From Heterocephalus glaber (lineage: Eukaryota > Chordata > Mammalia > Rodentia > Bathyergidae), in contig NW_004624855.1 in NCBI RefSeq assembly GCF_000247695.1, forward strand, positions 1,597,096-1,661,095: a stretch of 64,000 nucleotides of DNA, given 5' to 3'. A model generated the notes under the pieces. That model made no database searches and had not been told where the DNA came from. It saw only the letters and a program-made list of their open reading frames with translations. Positions 10,690 through 22,115 of this stretch are shown one piece after another (positions within the stretch are counted from its first letter, which is position 1; each line of letters starts with the position of its first letter). Position numbers and translations under genes: made by a program.

Positions 10690-10830
10690 GAATATCTGTC
10701 TTGGCATTAGATTGTAAGTTCTTTGATAGGTCAACTTTGTGACTCCTACATATTATGCAGGCTTAGACATCTGGTAACTAATGAATAAGTGGTTTTATGA
10801 ATGAATTAATGAATGAGTGAAAAAAATGAA
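10690..10830 (+). mobile_element. L2 LINE 3' end
   Basis: The pattern 'agattgtaagttctttgatag', 'ctaatgaataagtgg' and the terminal 'gaatgaattaatgaatgag' is typical of the L2 3' tail on the plus strand. Ancient and diverged. Confidence 0.6.
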
Positions 10831-11722
10831 CAGATGTATTTTTATTATTGCATCAACTCTGAGGAAGGATGTATTAGCTTTCATTTGTATAACAAGTGGT
10901 CAAGACATATTTGTTGAGCTGATTTTCTTTGTAAAAGGAAGAACTAAAAAACACAAGTGTACAATAAATTTTTAAGATTATACTTTTCAAAGTCCACATG
11001 TGTAAAGGAAAAGGGAACTGAGGAACACACAATAACAGGACAGCAGCTGCGGACAGTGAATAGGGAGTCTACAGGTGCCTTATGCTTTCTTCCTCTTATC
11101 AGTATCTTCTAGCATTGCCTTGCAATATAATTTTTTTTTTCCCAAGGAAAGTCTGTGTGCAAGTTTGGATTAAATTGAAAAGAAAATATTATTGGTAATA
11201 TCTATGTTCAGACTATAAACATTAATTTATTTTAGGTGAATCAACATTGAGATATAGCCAGATGGGAGGGTCTTGCCCATCACCAGTCTGTGGGTTGTGC
11301 CTTGCACATTCTATGCAGGTGGTTCTACAAATTACAAGTCTAAATTTGTTCATAAGAATTCTTGCTGGTTTCAATGAACATATTGAATGAACATGTTCTT
11401 GGATGGAGATATTACAAGCAGGAAAAATGCCAGCTTAGTTCACAGCCCTGCAATAGGAAGCATTCATTTTCTGGAACAATGTGGGTTGATACTGCATTAT
11501 TCTTTGGGTATTTTTACTGTACAATAATTTTTGAAGTGTTCCACAACCTTGCAACGTATCTTACAGGTAAATGAAACCTATAGCAACTCTTTAATCAACA
11601 AATTTGTACAAAAAATTTTAACTAATTTTGTCTCTTTCCAAATTCCCTATAACCTGAAGGATAAGTACAGGAATAAGAGAAAAAAACTGATATTTATTAA
11701 TTCACTGGGTGTAACCAGTGTC
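10831..11722. other. Unassigned AT-rich sequence
   Basis: No gene or repeat assigned. Two overlapping short plus-strand frames at 11362-11574 and 11531-11725 have no recognisable domains. Confidence 0.4.
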
Positions 11723-12130
11723 TAACTTACTTGTGCATCACAGAGACACAATACCCAGCACCCACAAATTAAAGGAGGAGAAGTTTATTTGCCCTCATGG
11801 TTTTTAGAGGTTTTATTCTGTAGTTGGCTGGATCCAAGGCAGAAACAGCATGAAATAAGGCTCTACCAGAGGAAAGCCGCTTATGTCATAGCATCCAGGA
11901 AGCAGAAAGAGAAGGGAGTAACCCAGGAGGGATATACTCCTCCATGTCACACCCTCAGTGGTCCATCTCCAACTAGTCTCCACCTCCTAACAGCACACAC
12001 ACCAGCTGAACTCACCAATGGATGACACTGTGGATGACTACAGCATCCTCATGATCCGGCTACCCTCCAAAAGCTCAGCCCTCTAGTCACATGAAAATTT
12101 TGGAGAACATTCCAGACCCAAACCACAACA
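11723..12130 (-). mobile_element. MaLR (ERVL) solo LTR, minus strand
   Basis: Same landmark order as 4974 and 42781: 'atacccagcacccac', 'ttaaaggaggagaag', 'ggttttattctgtagttgg', 'atgtcatagcatccagga', 'cacctcctaacagc', 'gactacagcatcctcatgat', ending 'ccagacccaaaccacaac'. On the minus strand it starts in the TGTTGTGGTTTGG region typical of MaLR. Solo LTR, inserted next to or within a MIR (12131-12300). Confidence 0.8.
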
Positions 12131-12300
12131 CCCAGGCATTTTAGATGCATCCATTGACTCTCCATAGAGATGGTGGTTCCACCATTTTGCAGATGAATAG
12201 AAAACACAAAGAGTTTAAATAATTTTCTCAAATTACAGAGTTAGGAGAGTATAATGAGAATGTAAACTTGCAGACATCCTTGCCCGCAGGACCTTTTAAT
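12131..12300 (+). mobile_element. MIR SINE fragment, plus strand
   Basis: Landmarks 'cattttgcagatgaatag', 'aaagagtttaaataattttc', 'aaattacagagttagg', and 'ttgcagacatccttg' follow the order of the MIR core and 3' half. Confidence 0.6.
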
Positions 12301-12879
12301 TATCCATGCAGCTCAATGACAGTTTGCTCATTGATTGTCAAAGTTTTGCTCAAAAATGGCAGCACAGTAATGTTGATGGACTAGGACTCTTCCTCCGTCT
12401 TTCTTGCCTTGCTACATCATTTTATGTGGACATTCATCATGGGCTTTCTGTTGTTGCACATTTTCACTAAATTATAAATGCTAAGAGAATTTTTTCCATT
12501 GATCTTTTATAAATCACATGTGAAATCAACTCTGGGGGAATAATCCAATTGTGTACTAAACAAATATAAAGGAATAAGTGGTCATTGTTTCTGAAATTTA
12601 ACAAATCTAAAAAATACTTTTTCTGCTGAAATTATTTAAGTACATCATATTGAAAACCTAACTAAATTAAATATGATTTTCTGTTTTCTTGTGGGCTTTG
12701 TATTCATTATAAAAATGCTAGAAATATATGTGTCACTTTATTTAGAGTTACTTTAAAATTTGCAGAAAAGCTGAAGTGCTGTTCAATAAAAATTAGCAAA
12801 CATGGTTTGCACCTGTCCAGGGGTATAGCCCAGGGACTTCTCTGCTGTGCATGTGGAACTCAGGTCCAAGACTGACCTT
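12301..12879. other. Unassigned, possible ID-like remnant
   Basis: No gene seen. Positions 12820-12868 contain 'aggggtatagcccaggg' and 'gctgtgcatgtggaactcag', which could be a diverged ID-type SINE body in plus orientation, but the match is weak. Confidence 0.35.
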
Positions 12880-13320
12880 ATTTTAGTTACTTCTCTCATC
12901 ACTGAGATAAAATCCCCAACACCCAAAGTTAAAGTAGGAAAAAGTCATTTCAGCCCACTGTTTGTAGAGATTTCATTCCATAGTCCACTGGCTCCCAGGC
13001 AAGACAGCATGGTGGAGATACACTGCAGAGGAGAAACAGTCCATGGTGTGGTAAGCAGAAGGCAGTGAGCAGCAGCAGCAGCAAGCCAGCCTTTCTTTTC
13101 TTCCTTTATGTTGCATACAGGCTGTAAGTCTGTTGATTGATACTACCCACACCCAGGGTGGGGCTTCCATTATTCACACCTAGAACTATGCTAAACTCAT
13201 GTAGTTATCACACACCTTTAATTCCAGCATCATACACCCTAGACCCAGCCACCTCTTAAAAGCTCCACATATGAGTACATGAGGCTTTGAGGAGCCACCT
13301 AGATACAAGCCGTAACAGAC
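12880..13320 (-). mobile_element. MaLR (ERVL) solo LTR, minus strand, subfamily 2
   Basis: Starts 'ttttagttacttctctcatc', then 'cccaacacccaaagttaaag', 'actgtttgtagagatttc', 'gacagcatggtggag', and ends 'ctagatacaagccgtaacag'. Its distal half ('cacacccagggtggggc', 'catgaggctttgagg') matches 33600 and 60443 rather than 11723 and 42781, so at least two LTR subfamilies are present in this window. An internal AGC-repeat (13069-13083) has expanded. Confidence 0.8.
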
Positions 13321-16300
13321 CTCCTGTGGTTTTCTGACTGATGGTCTGACTTTCTATGGCCTCGTCATTAGGCTTTGCTCCAGAGGGCAAATGTGAAGGT
13401 GATTACAGATCACCATTTGTCCTGTAGAAAATTCCCACAAGCTAACTAAATTTGTACACGGCTCCCAGGTGAGTGTGGGGCTACATGTTGATTACAGGAG
13501 TGGACCATGTGGTTGAGACACACAAGCCACTCTGGAGACATAGCTGAGGCTTAAATAGCCCCATGCGACTTTTTTGTCTTTACGTATAATGGCTGCACCT
13601 AATTTATCCCTTTGCACCAAATCATCATGGTTATTCATACAATATTTGTATATATAGTGGATATATAAATCTATATATATAATGCTATTATGCTCATAAT
13701 TTATCTTCCATGTTAATTTTAACTTGTTACTTGTTAATAGTCAATACCTGTGTCTAAATGATCCTCATTTCCAATTGTATTCCTCTGTCTTCAGGAACCT
13801 TAGTCAATCTTTATACAGTTTAATTTCTGAATTCCATCCCATTCATCATACAATTTGTCATTTCCATTCTTCAGTTCAGAATTTTTTATGTGAATAACCA
13901 GCTATATTTCCTAAGACTTTTAAATCTTTTATTAATTAAACAAACATTCAAAATGCACACACAGTGAGCTCACCACAAAAAATGGTCAAAATAAAATGCC
14001 TTTTAAGAAATAGTTTATGCTTTAGGTTAAAATAAAAATAAACTGATTTAATGTTATATGTATAAAGTCTTAGCCTAACTTCAAAAAAAAAGATGCTTAG
14101 AAATGTCTTTAGTAATTATAAATAATCACAGAGATTTCTGAGTAGCAGAAAATATAACCAGGGGGTAGGCTATCCCAATAATTGATAATATTTTGGTTAC
14201 AGTTTAACACTGTGTCTGTCCCATATTGTGGGGCATATCCATGAGTGTGCCCATTGTGTGTTATTCCTTTCGCCATACACACAGTTCCATCTTTGACTTT
14301 CTCCAGGGAGAGTGAAAACATCTGAATGCAACAGGCTTAGAGTAAACTCTTCTCAAGTTTTGCCTTGTATACATGCTGCCGTATTTTTTTAAATATGCAA
14401 ATTACAGACATATATCACATCTGACTTGGACATCTCAGTGAGTTGGGTTAAAAAAAAGCACTGGATTTTTAAACTGGATTAACTGAAGCAAGGAATGGGA
14501 AATAGTCTCACACCAAAAATGACTTGCAAATGTAAAGTTGTGAGATGTTTTAAAATTGGTTTTCTACTTTGAGACATTTTTTTCAACCTGTAATAACTAA
14601 ACGTGTTAATGGTTTCACTTAAAATCCAGTTAACCATTAGTTTACATGTGCATGCAGAAAAACAAAAACAATCTGTCATTTTTAATTATTAGGAAAGAAG
14701 AATTCCATCCAAAGAATTTCTTAAAAAGTAAAATTTCATCCTTTAATTATTTTTGACCTTAGGTTTTATGTAAAACTTGGCTTCTTTCTGATGTTGCCTT
14801 TTAGTCTTATCAGAGCCTAGGTGTCTAAGCATATAAAATAGTACAAAAGTCATCGTGAATAACTCTAACGCCCTGTTAATTAAGGAACAATGTTACAAAT
14901 CTCAGATATGGAAGTCAAATTTGAGAATTGTAATAGCAAAGCAAATTATATTTCATGGGAAGTGCTGGACAAAGGAAGAATAATTGTCTTCTGTTAATTA
15001 ATTCTTTCTGTTTATCTCATGCATCTTTTTGGAGTGTTAGAATTATTTCAGAGGCTTTAGATTTATATCAAGGCAAACAATTTTGTATGTAAGTTGGATT
15101 TGATGATAGTTCAGTGCACACAGACTAAAATTCTACAGTTATTTTTCTTGCAAGAGAAGGATGTGGAGATTTATTAAGTATACACTACTGCATAATTCTA
15201 TTATACAAAACATTGTCTTATTAGCTTTCTACCTCTGTTGGCCTATTTATTTTGTGAAGATTTCTATCTTAGGAACGCCAAAGGTGGTTTGACCTTTTGC
15301 CCTTCACATCATCATCTAACAAAGTCAACATTACTCTCTCACATGTGGGAAAAACCTATTCCAAGGTAAATATACACTTGAAGAAAGTTTCTCTTTTTTA
15401 TTTGTTTTTAACCATAAGCACCTATTACTTTTGTGATTGTTCAAAACAATATTTTATAATATTTTATAATTTTTATAATATTTTCCCCAGAAATTTATAC
15501 AGAAAGTATCGTTCTCCTGAGACCTAAGTTCTGCCTTCCAGTTATGGGGGAGGTGTCAAGGCTTCTCTTCTTCTCAACCTTGCTGGTCTGGTGGAATCTC
15601 CAAAGTTGGGTGCAAGATGGTGCTATGGGCCAATAGGGGTGGGTCTTTGAAGCAAAATAGATAGAGATTCAAAATTATCTGGCTAAAGAAAGAGCCACTA
15701 TCATTCATCTTACATTGAAAAGCAATGCTTTTCTGTAATTAAAATTCTTGTATCTATGAAATAACCTTTTTCTTTGATTTTGATAGGAAAAAAAGTACTT
15801 TCTTAGCTCTGCCTGGTGAAACTTGGGAAAACTTTAAACAGATACACATTTTCAAAGTTGCCCAAAACCTTTTCCAGCATCTTTTAGCTCATGCAAAGTA
15901 CTGTCAAAACCCTAGTCCGGTCACTGAAATGATAAGACAAAACCTTTCGCTCTTGCAAGAGCCCATCTGTGTAGCCTAGATGAGTGATGAGGGGCCACCT
16001 TCCTTCAGAACACCACAGGCCACAATTCCCAACTTACTCCACAATTTTTAAAATTTATTTTTAAGAAAGTTATATGTCCAGAATCAATTTTTGAGTTACA
16101 GAAAAAATTTCCTATTAACAACATGCTGTGATTCAGAGTAAATAGTAATATATTACCATAAATATATCAAATTTTACCAAAACAAAGAAAAGCAAAAACA
16201 TCTTTGTAAGTTGCAAGTGTTAGATAATCACATAGAAAATTGCTGGCTCTCTTTATTGATTTCAAGACATCTATTAGGAAAAAAACCAACACACTGGGCC

Positions 16301-18139
16301 TATGTTTTATTTTGACACCCACATGTGAAATTTAAAGAAGTTCAGAGAGAGACTTCGACCCTTCCTTCCTTTGAAGTAGGTCCATCAACACGGAATGATC
16401 ACAGCAAGCATTTCACCAAGACTGTAAGCAGAGAAAATCAGACAATGCCAAAGACTTTCTATACAATCAATTCTCTGCAATCTTTTGTTGTCAATCAATA
16501 ATTAGACATTTACATGTTTCTGCATTTGTGGCTGCTTCCACTACATCCTTATTATCTAAAAGTGGTCCCCTCTCTCGAGGACACATTAGACCTTGTTATT
16601 CATAGCTGGTGACCTAAACTGTTGATTGCGCCAGGCGATAAAGGTTGGAAGACTTGACCCACTCTGTGTAATGAGCACTCCTTCTCCTGTCCTTCTGTGG
16701 AGAATGCAGTCCTCAGGATGACAGCAGGGAACTAATGTGTTCTCACTGCAGGGGACTGACACCTGAGGTGTGAGATTCTCCCTTCTCCCTGGCTTTGTCT
16801 GGGACAAGAAAATAGGACTTCAATTATGGGTAAATTATAGCTAGCTGGCAGTGCAGTCAGCTTCCTGGAGCTGATGGCCATCTGCAGCTTCCACTCTGTG
16901 AGGCGCTCTTTGTGTCTCCCTCTTGCATGGACCCATGAGAAGATCATTGTGTATAACTAGAGATCTGGCACATTGAGGGCTGACAGGTGAGGAAGGGAAT
17001 CAAGAAGGCAGGGCCATGCCCTCCCTTTGTGATGTGGTGACAATATCCAGGACAAAAGAAACTCGCTTTTGAGTCGTAATTTACAGACATCACCACTTTG
17101 GAAGGGCCATGAAAAGTCTGGTGCTGGGAGAGCTTCACCTAACAAAAGAATATGAACCTGAATTTTTTATTTTCATTGTTTCAGAAAATGAGCTGTGGTT
17201 CCAGATTGGGAGGGCCATCCCAAATGCAGGGCATCTCTTTTTCCTTCTGTGCTTTGTTTTTCTATCCATTTTTCTACTTCTCACATTATAATTCTATGTC
17301 ATGGCTTTGCAGTTCTGGGTTAATATTATCACTTTGAAAATGCTACTAATGAAATCCTACTAAACAAGAGTGTCTTGGATAAATTACTTATTTGTAAATG
17401 ATGGATTTACTATCTGGATTCAAATGGTGTTCTTAGATGGAAATTATTGAATTCCAGGTTAGGATGACCACAAAGATTAGTCCTCAGGAAAAGGAATGAA
17501 AATGACAAGTTACACACATTAACACCTCCTGTATTCCAGAGAATACATTCAGGGCTTTCACATGTGTTATTTTGGCAGCTTTTTCCCCCACATTCAACAG
17601 TTGAACTATCTCTGTTGTTATACACATTTGCTCTGTTTATTTTTCCATGTCTTCTTTTGGTTCTCAGAATTCTTAACAGCAAACAAAGTTTCCAGAAACA
17701 CATTGAATGATATGACATATCTTGAATTCACCAGGGTGCTATTTTTACATAGAATAAATGTCATTTCTATTATGTGAAGTGAACTAAATTTTATTTCAAC
17801 CCCTCTCTACAGAAATGATTGTCTTGTAGCAGAGACCCAGATTTATAAGGTGCACATTGACAGGAGCCTCAAACTGACTTTATACCCTCTGATTTGTGAA
17901 GTGCAGTCAGTGCCCTCATTTCCAGCTGCATACTACACTGCCTCTTCTCATATAATGGTCATTGAATGTGCTGAAATAAATGTGGAACATAATTCACTTG
18001 AAAGGAGAAAACTCAGAGCTGCTGTCATTAACCCTCTGTTCTGACAGTATATGGTAGATCAAAAAATCAAGGACAGTAGCTGGGGATTGAGCAGGGGGAC
18101 TTACAGCTATGGGTCTGAGGTGTGCTAGTCACTGTACTG
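13321..18139. other. Long unassigned interval
   Basis: About 4.8 kb without any gene or repeat I can name. It is AT-rich with scattered short frames; the longest (102 codons, minus, 17410-17718) shows no recognisable domain. A (TA)-rich patch lies at 13645-13682, and a tandem of 'attttataat' at 15448-15480. The stretch 14860-15060, with repeated TTAATTAA-type motifs, looks non-repetitive and could be a conserved non-coding element; this is inference only. Confidence 0.4.
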
Positions 18140-18245
18140 GAAGCTTTGTCAAACTTGTCTCAATGCTCATTTCAACACTAAAAATGAAGACTTTGCTTTA
18201 TTTTAATGGATGAGGAAACTAAGAATTAATGTTAGTTGACCCTCC
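18140..18245 (+). mobile_element. MIR SINE fragment, plus strand
   Basis: The string 'tcatttcaacactaaaaatg' followed by 'ggatgaggaaactaagaatt' fits the MIR core where 'gatgaggaaactgagg' is typical. Short and old. Confidence 0.5.
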
Positions 18246-20285
18246 TAAAATTTGGGGGACTGAAAGAACTCCTGGTATGACCAAAGCCTAGTGGTATCTT
18301 TTCCCTGATCATATAATGATCATTGCAATCTGCAGAAACAGGCCAGGTAGCCATGCAGTAGTAGTAGGTCAAGGTGGCTGTGAAGGATGTTTTGTTGTCT
18401 TTATATTTTTTGCCTTAAATAATTAAGGTTCTGCTCTCCTTATCTTTTGGCAAATTGTTCTTCCATGGGTTACTGTGAACCCTTGTAGAATTTAATTAAA
18501 TATTTAGCTGATGCTATCTTTGAAGTTAATGATTCCTTGTTTTATCAAGCACCAAGTAATGTAGCTCTTCCATTTATTTGTCCTGAGTCAACTTCCTTCC
18601 ATCAATCTAGGATCTGGTAAACTAGACTGAGGTTAGCTTACTTATTCTCTATCCAATTTCAGAGACTTAGGTTGTTCAATTATTAAAATGTTTGCATTAA
18701 GCAAAATTATTAATCTTCAGGACAGTGATTCATACTTCAACCTCAATTATTAGTATTCAAATGGACAGTGACTACTAGCACTCACCAGATCACCACCTGC
18801 ACAATTGGTCCCAAAATTATAAAGGTCTAATTATAGCTCTGCAGCCTACATGATAAGATTTGAAAAAAAAAAATCTAGTACTTTATTTCTGACACTATGC
18901 AAATTATTATAGGTGGGAATATTAAGTGACTAGATTCAATAAATCAGGATTTGGGCAAGTGAAAATTTGAGTAGATATTAGAAATGTGACCAGCAATATT
19001 GAGAGTATAATTTTTCATGCTTCAAATAGTTCATGTTAGCATGAGGAACATCAACTCTGGGACTCCAGTGATTCCTTAAAGTATGAATGTATGAATGTTC
19101 ATAAAAATGTTCAAGTGTAATTCCTTTGGAAGTGCTGCACTATGTCTGTTGCTTGTGGTATGTCCATTCATAAGTCTTTCTACTTTTGCACATACTTTGA
19201 ACTTTAGAAAGTTACTATATGCCTAGATCAAAATGTGAATTTCAATGTCATATTTAATCATCTAACACAAACAGGAGGTATTAGTTCCCCTCTGCTGCAG
19301 AAGTATTGAAACTTGGCCAAAAGGGACTTTGCTGCATGTGTCCTGTCCTTTTTCGTGATAGTAAGTGGAATCCTTTAAAGCTAGAAGTGCTGCATTCTCC
19401 AGTATCACTAAGCAGAAAGATGTTGCTGCCCCCCATTTTCTAAAATCTAAAGTCACAGTCCTGTCTCCAGTGGAGATGGGCATTGGTGACCTGGGGCCCT
19501 GTGACTTCTCTTCTTCACTCTGTTGAGGAAATGAGGGGAGAATGGCTCTTCTGCTGAACTAGGCTGAAGGAGAAGTAGCCCCAGGAAACATGAACTGGAG
19601 AAAAAGAAAAAGCCTAGCCAAACAGCCTCTGTGGATTGTTAGAGTCAGCGGAGGACTGTGCTGAGATCTGTAGTTACATTTTATTTTAGAAACGTGTGCA
19701 GCTGTTTCCAAAGTGACCCCGGGCCTTCATGTAAAGTGATGACTTAGTTTCATTCAGGCCATTTACCATGTCTAAATTCACAAAAGAAATCATATATCCT
19801 CCAGTCTTTCTTTCCATCTTTGTGTTTTAACTTCATCATCTTGGGCTGCCCACAGAACATAGGTCAGTTCTTCTGAACCCAGTCACAAGGGTTACTAGGA
19901 AGCCAACACATGCAAGACGAAAAGCTCAAAATAAGATGTAGCATTGCCCGCCCACACCATATAGATATGACAATAAGAAGGCTTAACAAAATAAACAGAT
20001 TACAAAGAAGCTGTAGCCTCAACAATGAATGCAGAAGCTTTTCCTGGAAGGGGGTTAGAACCTTGCAGAACTGTGGGGAGCTCAGCACAGGCTACAAATG
20101 TGTAAGTTACAGAAAACAAAAATGCTTATGACTTGTAAACCCAGGAAGAATTGATAAGCTACACACGTAACCAAGAAAAATATAAATGACAATAAGACTC
20201 TTTTTGCCCATTAGCTATCAACTACTTTTTAAAATTAGAAGATCAAATGTGTCCCAAGATGATGGCAATCAAGTATTCTTATGGT
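18246..20285. other. Unassigned sequence
   Basis: No gene or repeat recognised in about 2 kb. Short frames at 19262-19483 (minus) and 19910-20131 (plus) lack recognisable features. Confidence 0.4.
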
Positions 20286-20299
20286 TGTAATATAAATTT

Positions 20300-20430
20300 T
20301 TTTCATATTTTATTAATTTTATTGGTACATTTTAGGTATACAATACAGTTACATTCATCACTGGAAATTTGCACCTTTACATAATCTCTCTTGGTTCTTA
20401 TTTTTTCCCCATTCTCCTGCCCTCCCTTCA
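20300..20430 (-). mobile_element. 5'-truncated L1 3' end, minus strand, with perfect duplication
   Basis: This 131-base insert is bounded by identical 14-base copies of 'tgtaatataaattt' at 20286-20299 and 20431-20444. On the minus strand it ends in an A-rich tail after 'gtaccaataaaattaataaa', and it contains the purine-rich 'gggaggg..ggggaaaaaataag' block typical of L1 3' UTRs. The same 3' UTR occurs on the plus strand at 35780-35993. It is a severely truncated retrotransposition product. Confidence 0.8.
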
Positions 20431-20444
20431 TGTAATATAAATTT

Positions 20445-21959
20445 ATAAACTTCGTTTTCGGGGAAATTTGAGAATAACCTTTAAATATAATTTAGTTACC
20501 CCATAGTCCAGCAATCCACTTTTCACCCTCTGAGAAGAACAAATATTTTCAAAATATTTTAAAAGAGTGTTTGTTGCAGTATCCCTTGTGATTGTGAAAA
20601 AATGGGAGCAGCAGACATGCTCAGCAATAGGAAAATACTGACAGTAGCAGGTTATGGTGGTAGATGGAGTGGCCGAGCCTGCCACGCAGACAGGCCCAAA
20701 CCATGGCAGGGCCATCAGAGCCCAAAGGTTAGGGCTCTGAACAGTCATGTGAGGAAAGTCCCTTTGTTTTCTTGTATTGTGGGATTACATGAAAGATTGG
20801 GCTTAGAAGCCTTAAATTTTTTCCCTTTTCTCTTGTAACAAGAAGTAAACAATCACTGGCACTTAGAATCTTAATGCACTCTGTGTGAATTTAGTATCCA
20901 CATTTTTACCCAAGAGATATGGCTATTGGTCAGATATTGGCACTGAAAATGCTATGGGAAATGCTCTGCCACTGCCTTGCTAGAGAACCCTCTTTATGCT
21001 CTTACATGTATTTCAAATGCATTACGAAAGTTATATTAGAAAAAATACTAAATTCTCTTTACTCTTTAGATTCTAATGAATCTACTGTCAAATTTTATAA
21101 GTCAATCAGTCATATTTCAAGGGATATCTCAATTTTATACTTTAGTTGGATATGAAATCCACCTTTATTTCATCTTTTTCTGGCATTACATATAACAAAA
21201 TCAATATTTTATAGTTTCAAAAATGAGAAACTTTACCAAACTTGAAGGATCTCTGGCCATGAAAGAAATATTATTTAGATCATATTAATTGTGATTATCT
21301 AATCATTGGAAAAAATTTTTGAAATCCTTTCAGAAAATAAATCCAACTGAAGGTAAAAAAACTTCATTTAAAGTAGTCAGCTTACATTATGGATAGGAAC
21401 AATAACATAGAGTACAACTCATACTTCTGAAATGACAAAAGTTTGTTAATATTCCTTGATTTACTTCTTTGGAATACAATTGTTTAAGGGCAACATTTGG
21501 TAATATGTGAACTATGACAAAGTCAAGATTTCTTAACTTGCAGAAGAATTTATGATATATCAAGAACTTGAAGGAAAAATAAATGTTTAGCATGCCTATG
21601 AGAATACAGTAGGTTTGTATAGTTTTCTATTTTGAAAACAAATGGCACTGTAATTAATGAGAGATGTTTTTCTTAATCACTCTAATTTAGGAAAGCACAA
21701 ATCTAAACATATAGATTTATTTTCAATACATACAATATTTACTTCCAATATTATGGATTTTAACAATTTCACATTGTCTGACAGATTTATAACCCTCGTC
21801 TCAGTTGACTCTCAGGTGTTTCCTTTGCCATGATGATTGTCTTATGCCCACCTGCTCCCTCTCACCTGTGCTGTCCTGGACCTTCCTAACCACTGGGGCA
21901 GGTGCCTCTAGAAGCCCTTTAAAGTCAGACTCTGCAGTTCCAGTGCACACAGTGATTAC
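20445..21959. other. Unassigned AT-rich sequence
   Basis: No gene or repeat assigned. Short frames at 20443-20748 (minus, 101 codons) and 20602-20838 (plus) overlap and show no recognisable domain. Confidence 0.4.
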
Positions 21960-22115
21960 TATGAATTCAAATTTCCCAGTACCTTCTATAAAATATGGGT
22001 ATAGCAGTTATCTCATAGGGCTGCTATGAGATAATGCACATTAAGAACTACACATAGTACCTGGTGGGTGATTATCTTCTAATGAATGCTGCTACTATTT
22101 TTAATGCTTTTATTG
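21960..22115 (-). mobile_element. MIR SINE fragment, minus strand
   Basis: 'aaatatgggtatagcagtta', 'tctcatagggctgctatgag' and 'acatagtacctggtgggtg' follow the reversed MIR core and 5' half in order. Confidence 0.7.
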
